6,129 nucleotides of DNA from Desulfobacterales bacterium (GTDB lineage Bacteria; Desulfobacterota; Desulfobacteria; Desulfobacterales; C00003106): positions 1 to 6,129 of the forward strand of contig JAUVFC010000110.1 in NCBI GenBank assembly GCA_030594505.1, written 5' to 3'. A program made the position numbers and the translations under genes. Shown in pieces: positions 1 to 6,055 of the stretch (position 1 is its first letter; every line of letters begins with the position of its first letter). The notes beneath the pieces are model-generated. The model did not search any database and was not told the origin of the DNA. It worked only from the letters and a program-made list of their open reading frames with translations.

Positions 1-84
1 TGTCAAGGGAAGGTTCTGAATTATCGTGGGGGATCGGGAACTCGAAGAAGAACCAACAGCATTCTTAGCTAGTTGCTGTATCAT
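1..84 (-). CDS. possible 5' end of an unidentified gene, cut by the window edge
   Basis: An ATG at 84-82 opens a minus-strand frame that stays open for 28 codons to the window edge. The residues begin MIQQLAKNAVGSSSSSR, followed by a Pro/Thr/Ile-containing stretch. It starts 14 nt after the stop of the epimerase gene, a spacing that would suit a following gene in the same transcript. There is no convincing Shine-Dalgarno sequence in front of it, and the serine run could be chance translation of non-coding DNA. No family is recognisable. A short open frame of this length is not strong evidence of a gene, so this is a tentative call. Confidence 0.2.
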   Translation of the reverse strand, partial: MIQQLAKNAVGSSSSSRSPTIIQNLPLT

Positions 85-98
85 CTTGTCAGTACTTT

Positions 99-992
99 TC
101 AAACAAGATCCTGTAAGGCCTCTCTGATCTCCGGAAATTTGAACTGAAAACCGTTTTCTTGCAATTTTTTAGGAATAACCCGTTGTCCTGTTAACAATAT
201 ATCCCCAAACTCACCCAGCATCAGACGGACCATAAAGGCTGGGGCGGGTATAAACCAGGGTCTGGTGAGTGTCTCTCCGAGGGCTCTTGCCAGTTCCTCA
301 TTTCGAACCGGATTGGGGGCGCAGAAGTTTACAGGACCTTGGACTTCGGGTTTTTCCAGCAAAAAGAGAACTGCCTCTATCACATCTTCCATGTGTATCC
401 AGGGAGACCACTGCTTGCCGCTTCCCAACGGTCCTCCCAGGCACTTCTTAAACATTGGGACCATCTGTGCGAGCGCCCCCCCGCCCTTGCCGAGTACGAT
501 CCCGAATCGCGGTATGATTACGCGCACTCCTTTTTCTTCAGCCTTCAGCGCTTCCTTTTCCCAATCTTGGCAGACCATGCTTAAGAAATCATCTCCGTTT
601 GCATCTTCTTCAGTCACTTCCTCATCATCTCGAGGGCCGTAGTATCCCACTGCGGAGGCGTTGAATAAGATCACATTATCTTGTTTTACGGCAGTGACAA
701 TATTTCGTGTGGTAAGTATCCGGCTGTCGTAAATCAGCTTTTTGGTTTTATCGTTCCATCTCGTAAAAATTGACGCGCCGGCAAGGTTGACGATTACGTC
801 ATTTTTTGAAACAGCGTCTTGCCAGGCGCCTTCCCGCGTAGTGTCGCCCGGGATGAACCGAACCTCTCCGGGGAACGTTTTATCCCCGGCCAAAGACCGG
901 CCAATCAGTGTTAAGCGATGTCCTTCGTTTATCAATCTCTCTGTCAATCGGGTTCCGATAAAACCGGTTCCGCCTATCAGCAGGATGTTCAT
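99..992 (-). CDS. TIGR01777-type epimerase (atypical short-chain dehydrogenase, SDR39U1/YfcH-like)
   Basis: This encodes a 297-aa soluble NAD(P)-binding protein of the extended SDR superfamily. What is seen: a Rossmann nucleotide-binding loop GGTGFIG at residues 7-13, the segment SAVGYYG at 113-119 that is characteristic of this family, PRFGIVLG at about 161-168, and a C-terminal DUF1731-like tail with RVIPKKL (271-277) and GFQFKFP (281-287). The length is normal for the family, which is annotated as an NAD-dependent epimerase/dehydratase. The physiological substrate is unknown, so none is proposed. The start at 992 is preferred over an in-frame ATG at 1007. AAGGAG (999-1004) lies 6 nt before it, and the protein then begins directly with the first beta strand, MNILLIGG. 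From 1007 the ribosome site would lie inside the coding sequence. The gene is separated from the ATP-grasp gene by 276 nt with two hairpin elements, so it may have its own promoter. I see no clear -35/-10 pair there. Confidence 0.93.
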   Translation of the reverse strand: MNILLIGGTGFIGTRLTERLINEGHRLTLIGRSLAGDKTFPGEVRFIPGDTTREGAWQDAVSKNDVIVNLAGASIFTRWNDKTKKLIYDSRILTTRNIVTAVKQDNVILFNASAVGYYGPRDDEEVTEEDANGDDFLSMVCQDWEKEALKAEEKGVRVIIPRFGIVLGKGGGALAQMVPMFKKCLGGPLGSGKQWSPWIHMEDVIEAVLFLLEKPEVQGPVNFCAPNPVRNEELARALGETLTRPWFIPAPAFMVRLMLGEFGDILLTGQRVIPKKLQENGFQFKFPEIREALQDLV

Positions 993-998
993 ATTGTA

Positions 999-1004
999 CT
1001 CCTT
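999..1004 (-). promoter_or_regulatory. Shine-Dalgarno site that decides the epimerase start
   Basis: AAGGAG on the minus strand stands 6 nt before the ATG at 992. It overlaps the second and third codons of the longer in-frame reading that begins at 1007. This placement argues for the internal ATG as the true start. Confidence 0.75.
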
Positions 1005-1029
1005 CATGAATAAATCCGAAATTCAAATA

Positions 1030-1062
1030 CCCGCCTGCCATTGCAAGGCACGAGCGGGCAGG
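1030..1062. repeat. GC-rich compound hairpin (REP-like)
   Basis: Two alternative pairings are visible. CCCGC (1030-1034) can pair with GCGGG (1054-1058), continued inwards by TGCC (1036-1039) with GGCA (1047-1050) around a 7-nt loop. Alternatively CCTGCC (1034-1039) pairs with GGCAGG (1057-1062). The element is much richer in GC than the AT-rich flanks. It sits between the epimerase gene and the long inverted repeat. Such short intergenic palindromes are often dispersed repeats, but only one copy is seen in this window, so membership of a repeat family is inference. It is not a classic intrinsic terminator for leftward transcription, because no T-run follows on the minus strand. Reading rightwards, AAATTTTT follows at 1066-1073, but no plus-strand gene precedes it. 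Confidence 0.45.
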
Positions 1063-1124
1063 TCAAATTTTTAAAACGTTATTCAATTTTCGGGTAACAT
1101 CTCAAGAACTTTGGGCAAACTGAA

Positions 1125-1246
1125 GGACCGCAGGGCAAGGATAATTGCTGAACGCAGGCATCCAGCCATTTAATGTCGAGGCAGATGGCACATCGAGTTA
1201 AGGCATTGGAGGCTGAAGTGAAGTAATTATCCTTGCCCTACGGTCC
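1125..1246. repeat. long inverted repeat with 22-nt arms; hairpin, MITE-like or structured RNA
   Basis: Arms at 1125-1146 and 1225-1246 are reverse complements at 21 of 22 positions. They enclose 78 nt. The only mismatch (1131 against 1240) becomes a G-U pair if the region is transcribed leftwards, so the minus-strand RNA would pair fully. Weaker pairings extend it: TTTGGGCA (1111-1118) against TGCCAAA (1249-1255) outside, and CAGCC/GGCTG and TCGA/TCGA inside. The right edge is 22 nt after the ATP-grasp stop. No T-run follows on the minus strand, so it is not a canonical intrinsic terminator, though it could protect the 3' end of the mRNA. No open frame of note lies within it. Alternatives are a miniature transposable element, though I see no adjacent target duplication at the arm ends, or a structured RNA. 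Confidence 0.7.
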
Positions 1247-1268
1247 GATGCCAAAGACTATACCAACT

Positions 1269-2102
1269 TTATTTATGCGCCAGCCACTCTTCAACAGCCT
1301 TTTCCAACAATTCGTAATACTCAAAAGATCCCCCCAACCCCCGTCTCCCAAAAAAGTAATTGATTTCCAAAAATAATGGTCGAGGTTCGGCGGCATCTTG
1401 TGGAAACAAAAAGTCAAAGCCCGCCAGGTTGATCCCTGTGCGACGGCAAAAATCACGGGCGGATGCAACGGCAGCTTCTTGCGATTCCGGAGCGAAGTTA
1501 TGATCGATGCGTGCATCGGTCCGTAGGTTGGCCTGAAAGAGATCTTTATTTTCCTGAATCCGCCAGTAACTGAAAAATTGTTCCCCGATCACCACTACAC
1601 GAAGTGTTCTTCCTTTATTGGGGACATATGCCTGAAGAAGAAATCCTTTTTGGCCGCTCTTTTCCGTTTGCACAACCTTGTCGAGCATGGCATCCAGGTC
1701 TTTTTGATTTTTCAGCAAAAAAACGCCTTCACCTTCACCCCCCTCGTTGAGCTTCAATACACAGGGAAAATCAAAGGGGAGGATATCCGCTTTGCCCTTT
1801 TCAAAAGCTTCCCAATAGGCGTTGATATCGGAGAAGGTAACCGTAGCCGGGAATGAGACCTTGTTTTCCTGAAAGAGTCTGATCTGTCCGAGCTTTCCCG
1901 GGTAATCAAAGCGAGCGTCATAATTGGGAAATACGTGCGGGCAATGGATGCGACAGAGCCGGTAGAGCTGTTCCGTAACCCCCTGCGATAGGATAATTGC
2001 ACGCGCCTTTTGGGCGGCAGCTACATCTTTATCACCCGGAGGTCTTCCGGCACAGAGGATGTTTACGTCGCCTTCTATACAGGGATGAAATGAAAGAATC
2101 AT
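1269..2102 (-). CDS. ATP-grasp ligase of the RimK/glutathione-synthetase type, substrate unknown
   Basis: This encodes a 277-aa cytoplasmic protein. The central and C-terminal parts carry ATP-grasp features: a lysine in PCVLKLNEGGEGEGV (K117) followed by a glycine-rich loop (121-126), the second strand region GFLLQAYVPNKGRTLRVVV (153-171) with an arginine typical of RimK-like enzymes, and a metal-binding end LAGFDFLF with LEINYFFG (E246 and N248). Family members join a carboxylate to an amine through an acyl-phosphate, with ATP and Mg2+. The N-terminal domain, starting MILSFHPCIEGD, is the variable substrate-side domain and gives no clue to the substrate. The start at 2102 is chosen because it lies 1 nt after the era stop (TAG-C-ATG), which suits re-initiation. 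An in-frame start at 2135 would add 11 residues inside era and has no better ribosome site. It is probably the last gene of the radical SAM-era transcript. Confidence 0.88.
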   Translation of the reverse strand: MILSFHPCIEGDVNILCAGRPPGDKDVAAAQKARAIILSQGVTEQLYRLCRIHCPHVFPNYDARFDYPGKLGQIRLFQENKVSFPATVTFSDINAYWEAFEKGKADILPFDFPCVLKLNEGGEGEGVFLLKNQKDLDAMLDKVVQTEKSGQKGFLLQAYVPNKGRTLRVVVIGEQFFSYWRIQENKDLFQANLRTDARIDHNFAPESQEAAVASARDFCRRTGINLAGFDFLFPQDAAEPRPLFLEINYFFGRRGLGGSFEYYELLEKAVEEWLAHK

Positions 2103-2103
2103 G

Positions 2104-2997
2104 CTAATAGCCAAATCCGGAAAGTACCCGTTCATTCCGGCCCCAGTTTTTTTGAACCCGCACCCAGAGCTTCAGGAAGACCTGGGAACCCACCATCCTT
2201 TGAATGTCCGACCGGGCCATAGAGCCGATCTTTTTCAGCATTGCCCCTCCTTTGCCTATGATGATCCCTTTCTGGGAATCCCGCTCCACATGGATGGTCG
2301 CTTCAATATCCACGCGATTTTTGTCGGGTCTCTCTTTAAAGGTGTCTATTGTCACGGCGACAGAGTAAGGGATCTCCTTGCCGGTGAGACGAAATATCTT
2401 TTCCCGTATCATTTCGGCAGCGATAAACCGGGCGGGCTGGTCGGTTATGGTGTCTTCAGGAAAGTAAAGAGGCCCCTCCGGCAAAAGGGCCGACATTTCA
2501 TCAAGGAGCTGGTCGACCTGGATATTTTTCAAGGCGGAGATCGGAACAATCGCATGAAAAGGATGCCTCTTACTCCATGTTTCTATGAGAGGAAGGATGG
2601 CCTCCTTTTTTATAAGATCCACCTTGTTTATGGCAAGGGTAACAGGTGTCTTGGTTTTTCTGAGGTTTCTAAGCAAAAACGCATCCGACCCTTCGTCCCG
2701 GCACTTAGCGTCTATAACGTATAAAATCTGGTCCACGTCACTAAGCGCGCCAAGCGCGACCTTTACCATTCGCTTGTTCAACGTCTGTTTTGCTTGATGG
2801 ACGCCCGGCGTGTCGAGAAAAATCAACTGGGCATGCGGCCTGTGAAGCACACCCAATATTCGAGTCCGGGTCGTCTGGGGTTTTTCCGAGGTAATGGAAA
2901 TCTTTTGCCCAAGGATTTGATTCAAGAGCGTTGATTTTCCCACATTGGGGGCGCCGATGATGGCGATAAATCCTGATTTGAAAGGTGTTTTACTCAT
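2104..2997 (-). CDS. era: GTPase Era, 30S ribosomal subunit assembly factor
   Basis: A complete 297-aa Era. The N-terminal GTPase domain has G1 GAPNVGKST (15-23), G2 in TTRTRILG (42-49), G3 DTPG (62-65), G4 NKVD (124-127) and G5 SAL (154-156). The C-terminal KH domain has GIIIGKGG (244-251), carrying the GxxG loop, and ends with the conserved KLWVRVQKNW (276-285). Era is known to bind the 3' end of 16S rRNA and to act in maturation of the small ribosomal subunit, at the inner face of the membrane or in the cytoplasm. The start codon lies within the end of the radical SAM gene: the 8-nt overlap ATGAGTAA contains both the era start and the upstream stop. This indicates translational coupling. 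Length and motifs are normal, with no broken residues. Confidence 0.98.
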   Translation of the reverse strand: MSKTPFKSGFIAIIGAPNVGKSTLLNQILGQKISITSEKPQTTRTRILGVLHRPHAQLIFLDTPGVHQAKQTLNKRMVKVALGALSDVDQILYVIDAKCRDEGSDAFLLRNLRKTKTPVTLAINKVDLIKKEAILPLIETWSKRHPFHAIVPISALKNIQVDQLLDEMSALLPEGPLYFPEDTITDQPARFIAAEMIREKIFRLTGKEIPYSVAVTIDTFKERPDKNRVDIEATIHVERDSQKGIIIGKGGAMLKKIGSMARSDIQRMVGSQVFLKLWVRVQKNWGRNERVLSGFGY

Positions 2998-4015
2998 AAA
3001 CCAGGCCCCCCGGGGGAATCATGATATCCGGCACAACTCGTATCCCCCTAAAATTAAAGCGATTCATCAGTTTTTCTATATTGTTATTGTTGAGCCCTCT
3101 AAATTTCGGGATATCCCCTGGGGCTGTCCGAAATGTGATCCGGCCCGGAATGTTCTTCATCTTTTCTATCAACCCCACAGCCTTATCAAAAAAGATTGCG
3201 GAATGGACCAGATGACCGAAAGACGGATGATAGGGGCCGGCAATAATTCCGTTCGGTCCGGTAAGGGAGTCCGAGGCCTGGAGCCCTATGCGTATCACGG
3301 AAATACCGCGACCGTTAAAGAGGTACAAGAGTTTTTTGACGACGCGCACCCCCTGTTTTAATGACAGGGGGACATAGCGCCCCTGTTGATACAGCCGCGC
3401 GAGATGAGTGTTTTTCAGAACAACAGCGGGATAGATGCGTACGCAATCGGGCCTGAGTGAGGCTGTTTTTTCTCCTGTATCAATAATAGATTCTTCGGTG
3501 TCACCGGGGAGCCCCGGCATGATTTGCAATCCGACTTTAAACCCGTAATCTTTAAGAAGTGCGACAGCCCTCACTGTATCAGATGCTGTATGTCCTCTGC
3601 GTGAGGCCCTAAGCACACGATCGTCCATGGACTGAGCGCCTAATTCCACAGTCGTAACACCGTGCTTTTTCAAAAGATTGAGCGTCTCTTTATTGATAGT
3701 GTCCGGTCTCGTAGAAAGGCGGATGCAGTGAACAGACCCGTTAACGATAAATTGCTCGGCGGTTTCCAAAAGCTTTTCCTGGTAATCGTACGGAAGGCCG
3801 GTGAAGGTTCCCCCGTAAAAGGCGATCTCAACAGGCCAATGATATTCGCGCTTGTAGCATAGGAAATCCTGAATCCTCTTCATAACATCTTCAGGGGAAG
3901 GAGAGACGGCGGCCGCGCCTGTGACCGAGCGCTGGTCGCAAAAGGCACAACGGTGGGGACATCCCTGATGCGGGACAAATACGGGAATAATAAAAGGTTT
4001 TTTGTTGCGTTTCAA
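2990..4015 (-). CDS. Elp3-like radical SAM protein without acetyltransferase domain
   Basis: A 341-aa protein with the radical SAM cluster motif CxxxCxxC at C19, C23 and C26 (GCPHRCAFC), which binds a [4Fe-4S] cluster and S-adenosylmethionine. Further family segments are FYGGTF (66-71), STRPD (101-105), ELGAQSMDD (124-132) and QIMPGLPGD (164-172). A C-terminal radical-SAM extension contains GPYHPSFGHLVHS (260-272). The core resembles Elp3, the tRNA uridine-modifying enzyme, but the chain ends well before a GNAT domain would be complete, so it is not a full Elp3. Its reaction is unknown. From memory, similar proteins in Clostridia sit near rnc or smc, and here it precedes era, which hints at RNA or ribosome-related work. 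The start is a TTG at 4015, supported by AGGAG 8 nt upstream. No upstream ATG competes. A sigma70-type promoter lies about 65 nt upstream. Confidence 0.92.
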   Translation of the reverse strand: MKRNKKPFIIPVFVPHQGCPHRCAFCDQRSVTGAAAVSPSPEDVMKRIQDFLCYKREYHWPVEIAFYGGTFTGLPYDYQEKLLETAEQFIVNGSVHCIRLSTRPDTINKETLNLLKKHGVTTVELGAQSMDDRVLRASRRGHTASDTVRAVALLKDYGFKVGLQIMPGLPGDTEESIIDTGEKTASLRPDCVRIYPAVVLKNTHLARLYQQGRYVPLSLKQGVRVVKKLLYLFNGRGISVIRIGLQASDSLTGPNGIIAGPYHPSFGHLVHSAIFFDKAVGLIEKMKNIPGRITFRTAPGDIPKFRGLNNNNIEKLMNRFNFRGIRVVPDIMIPPGGLVYE

Positions 4016-4023
4016 AAGTTTTG

Positions 4024-4028
4024 CTCCT
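4024..4028 (-). promoter_or_regulatory. Shine-Dalgarno site for the TTG start of the radical SAM gene
   Basis: AGGAG on the minus strand ends 8 nt before the TTG at 4015-4013. It is the main reason for accepting a TTG start, since there is no ATG or GTG at a suitable distance and the cysteine motif follows 18 codons later, as in homologous proteins. Confidence 0.8.
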
Positions 4029-4081
4029 GAAAAACAGTGTGAAACTCGCGCGAAATAAAAAAGACGCCCTACAATTTTTAA

Positions 4082-4110
4082 AAACTAATGTGAATTATCG
4101 GGAATGTCAA
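4082..4110 (-). promoter_or_regulatory. sigma70-type promoter for the radical SAM-era-ATP-grasp unit
   Basis: A perfect -35 hexamer TTGACA (4105-4110) and a -10 hexamer TAGTTT (4082-4087) are separated by exactly 17 bp on the minus strand. Transcription would begin near 4075 and leave a leader of about 60 nt before the TTG start. The leader contains a T-rich run and no clear riboswitch or attenuator fold. The next upstream gene, the histidine kinase, ends at 4160 without a recognisable terminator, so some read-through is possible. Confidence 0.7.
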
Positions 4111-4159
4111 GAAAGAGGATTTGTACAGGAGGGGACTTTTTGCGAAACCATCATATTTG

Positions 4160-6022
4160 TTATTTCAACAATTCACCTTTCACTGCCATCCCTATTTTCT
4201 CCAGCGTATATGGTTTTCTGATATATTCTCCCGCACCTGATCTTTGAGCTTCTTTAACACGGTCTGTTTCGGAAAATCCACTGGCGATTATTGCTTTCTG
4301 CGCAGGATGCAATTGGAGAATTTTTTTGTAGGTGTCAAGACCGTCTATGCCCGGGTCCATAATCATGTCCAGGAGCAATAGATCTGCCGAGTTGGTTTTC
4401 ATATATTCAACAGCCCCTTCACCGCTTGAAACAGTGTGAACGGAATATCCTAACTCGGTTAACACTAAAGTCGCAATTTCTCTTTGTTCTCTTATATCAT
4501 CTACCACCAGAATGTTTTCACCATTACCCATATACTCTTCAACCGGTCTGGTGGATTTGTCTCCTTCTACTTTCTTTCTCGTAACCGGAAAATAAAGTTC
4601 AAAGGTCGTTCCTTTCTCTTCAGCGCTTTGAACGTCAATATATCCTTCATGGTCTTGTACTGTTGTCCACACAACAGCCATGCCTAAACCTGTTCCGCTT
4701 CTTCCCATGATTTTTTTAGTATAGAACGGTTCAAAAATTTTTTCCAGATACTCGGGTGGGATTCCCGTTCCATTATCAACCACACTTAGAACCACGTAAT
4801 CGCCTTCTTTTACCTCGTCATAGCCCGGTATTGGTCTGTCGACATATTGGTTTCTTGTAGATATGGTGACCAGCCCCCCATCAGGCAACGCCTCGGCCGC
4901 GTTAGAAAGCAAATTCATCACGGTTTTTGATAAATGAACAGGTGAGCCAAACATATTTAACAAGTCTGTTTCAGGAAGGGATTCAAATTCAACTTCCGGA
5001 TGAAATGTTTTTAGTTTTTCATGCTCAGGCGAATTCAAATAATCTGTTATAGCATCATTTATGTTTATTACCTCCATAACAGGCACGGCTCTTCTTGCCA
5101 AGGTTAGCAGGTCCTGAACGATGGCCGCTGCCTTTTTTCCTGATTTTTCTATGGTCAACAGCGGATCTTTTAAGGGGCTATCTTCGGGAATATTCCGCAA
5201 TAACAGCTCCGGATAACTTACAAGACCACTTAAGATATTGTTGAGGTCGTGAGCAACCCCTCCTGCTAATGTGCCGACTGCCTCCATTTTTTCAGCACGC
5301 TGAATCCGGATTTCGAGTTGCCTTCTTTTTTTCTCTGCTCGCTTGCGTTCAGCAATCTCCTGTTTCAGGTTCGCATTGATTTTTGAAAGCTCGGCGGTTC
5401 GTTCATCCACTAGTACTTCAAGATTTTCATGATATTCAAGAATTCGAAGAAGTAGGCCGGCTTGCTCGGTCATGACCGCGAACGAGGAAAGAAATTCCGG
5501 GTCGATCTCCGGATAGAATTGTTTGCGGTGTTCCGTGCGTCCACCAAGCATGATACCGGAAAACAACGAATTCTGGTCGAAAAAAGGGCAGATCATCGCT
5601 TCGCATAGCTGCAGAGAGGACCAGGTGCGCATCAAAGGGTGGTTGCGATCGAGGAGGATCGCTTCGCGGCCTGAAAGCCAGGAGAGATTAAATGGAAGCA
5701 ATGTGGGCGGATACTCGAGTCCAAAGGCGCCGACCACCTGGAGATTCTGTTCCTTATCTCGGAAGCGGCCTACCAAAGCCACCTCAACCTCGTAGGCTTC
5801 GACGATGGACTCAGTAGTTATGGCGCTGAACTCATCGAACTTGCTAAGAACTTGTTCGGCATAAGACTGGATGTGCTTGTATCTGCCAAGCTCACGGTCG
5901 AGTTTATTGCGGGTTTGAATCAGATCCTGTTTGACGGCGATGGCCCGGGTAGCCGAAATTTCCAAATCAGCGCACAGTGCCTCAAGTTCCTCATAAGAGC
6001 GTTTATGCTTTCCCGATTTCAT
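4160..6022 (-). CDS. hybrid sensor histidine kinase: coil, GAF-like, HisKA, HATPase, C-terminal receiver
   Basis: A 620-aa protein, numbered here from the ATG at 6022. Domains in order: an N-terminal coiled coil (about 5-50); a GAF-like sensory domain (about 60-195, ending in AMICPFFDQNSLFSGIMLGG and a closing helix); a second coil (about 200-245); HisKA with phospho-acceptor H258 in GGVAHDLNNIL; HATPase with N-box NLLSNAAEA (N374), G1 DNGTGIP (416-422), F-box FEPFYTKK and G2 GTGLGM (443-448); and a receiver (about 502-620) with the acidic pair D508/D509, phospho-acceptor D552, S581 and K603. No transmembrane segment is visible, so it should be a cytosolic sensor. The ligand and output partner are unknown, and no HPt or DNA-binding domain is present. 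The ATG at 6022 is favoured by GGGGA 6 nt upstream. A GTG at 6049 would add 9 residues, but its GAGGAG is only 1 nt away. It probably follows the edge gene in one transcript. Confidence 0.95.
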   Translation of the reverse strand: MKSGKHKRSYEELEALCADLEISATRAIAVKQDLIQTRNKLDRELGRYKHIQSYAEQVLSKFDEFSAITTESIVEAYEVEVALVGRFRDKEQNLQVVGAFGLEYPPTLLPFNLSWLSGREAILLDRNHPLMRTWSSLQLCEAMICPFFDQNSLFSGIMLGGRTEHRKQFYPEIDPEFLSSFAVMTEQAGLLLRILEYHENLEVLVDERTAELSKINANLKQEIAERKRAEKKRRQLEIRIQRAEKMEAVGTLAGGVAHDLNNILSGLVSYPELLLRNIPEDSPLKDPLLTIEKSGKKAAAIVQDLLTLARRAVPVMEVININDAITDYLNSPEHEKLKTFHPEVEFESLPETDLLNMFGSPVHLSKTVMNLLSNAAEALPDGGLVTISTRNQYVDRPIPGYDEVKEGDYVVLSVVDNGTGIPPEYLEKIFEPFYTKKIMGRSGTGLGMAVVWTTVQDHEGYIDVQSAEEKGTTFELYFPVTRKKVEGDKSTRPVEEYMGNGENILVVDDIREQREIATLVLTELGYSVHTVSSGEGAVEYMKTNSADLLLLDMIMDPGIDGLDTYKKILQLHPAQKAIIASGFSETDRVKEAQRSGAGEYIRKPYTLEKIGMAVKGELLK

Positions 6023-6055
6023 CTCATGTCCCCGCAAGACGCCGGCCACGCTCCT

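Noticed and set aside
265..642. 125-codon serine-rich open frame on the plus strand
   Set aside because: It is antisense to the TIGR01777-type epimerase, with low-complexity serine and proline content typical of reverse reading of a real gene.
1040..1096. Sigma70 promoter for the epimerase gene (TTGACC or TTGAAT as -35)
   Set aside because: No acceptable -10 hexamer lies 16-18 bp downstream of either candidate, so no promoter is called.
1125..1246. Inverted repeat as an intrinsic terminator of the ATP-grasp transcript
   Set aside because: The stem is long with a 78-nt centre, and no T-run follows on the minus strand. This differs from the compact GC stem plus U-tract of rho-independent terminators.
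1125..1246. Inverted repeat as an integron attC site
   Set aside because: No GTTRRRY and RYYYAAC core boxes stand at the expected ends, and there is no integrase or cassette array in the window.
2101..2724. 207-codon open frame on the plus strand opposite era
   Set aside because: It lies wholly antisense to the era coding region, apart from 3 nt at its start, and era has every expected motif. The plus-strand product matches no family I know and shows no ribosome site. It is a shadow frame.
2945..3361. 138-codon plus-strand open frame across the era/radical SAM junction
   Set aside because: It is antisense to two well-supported coupled genes and has no recognisable domain.
4029..4159. Terminator after the histidine kinase
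   Set aside because: T-runs are present on the minus strand, but no GC-rich stem precedes them. The TTTTTAAAAA palindrome at 4076-4085 is too weak and overlaps the promoter -10 region.
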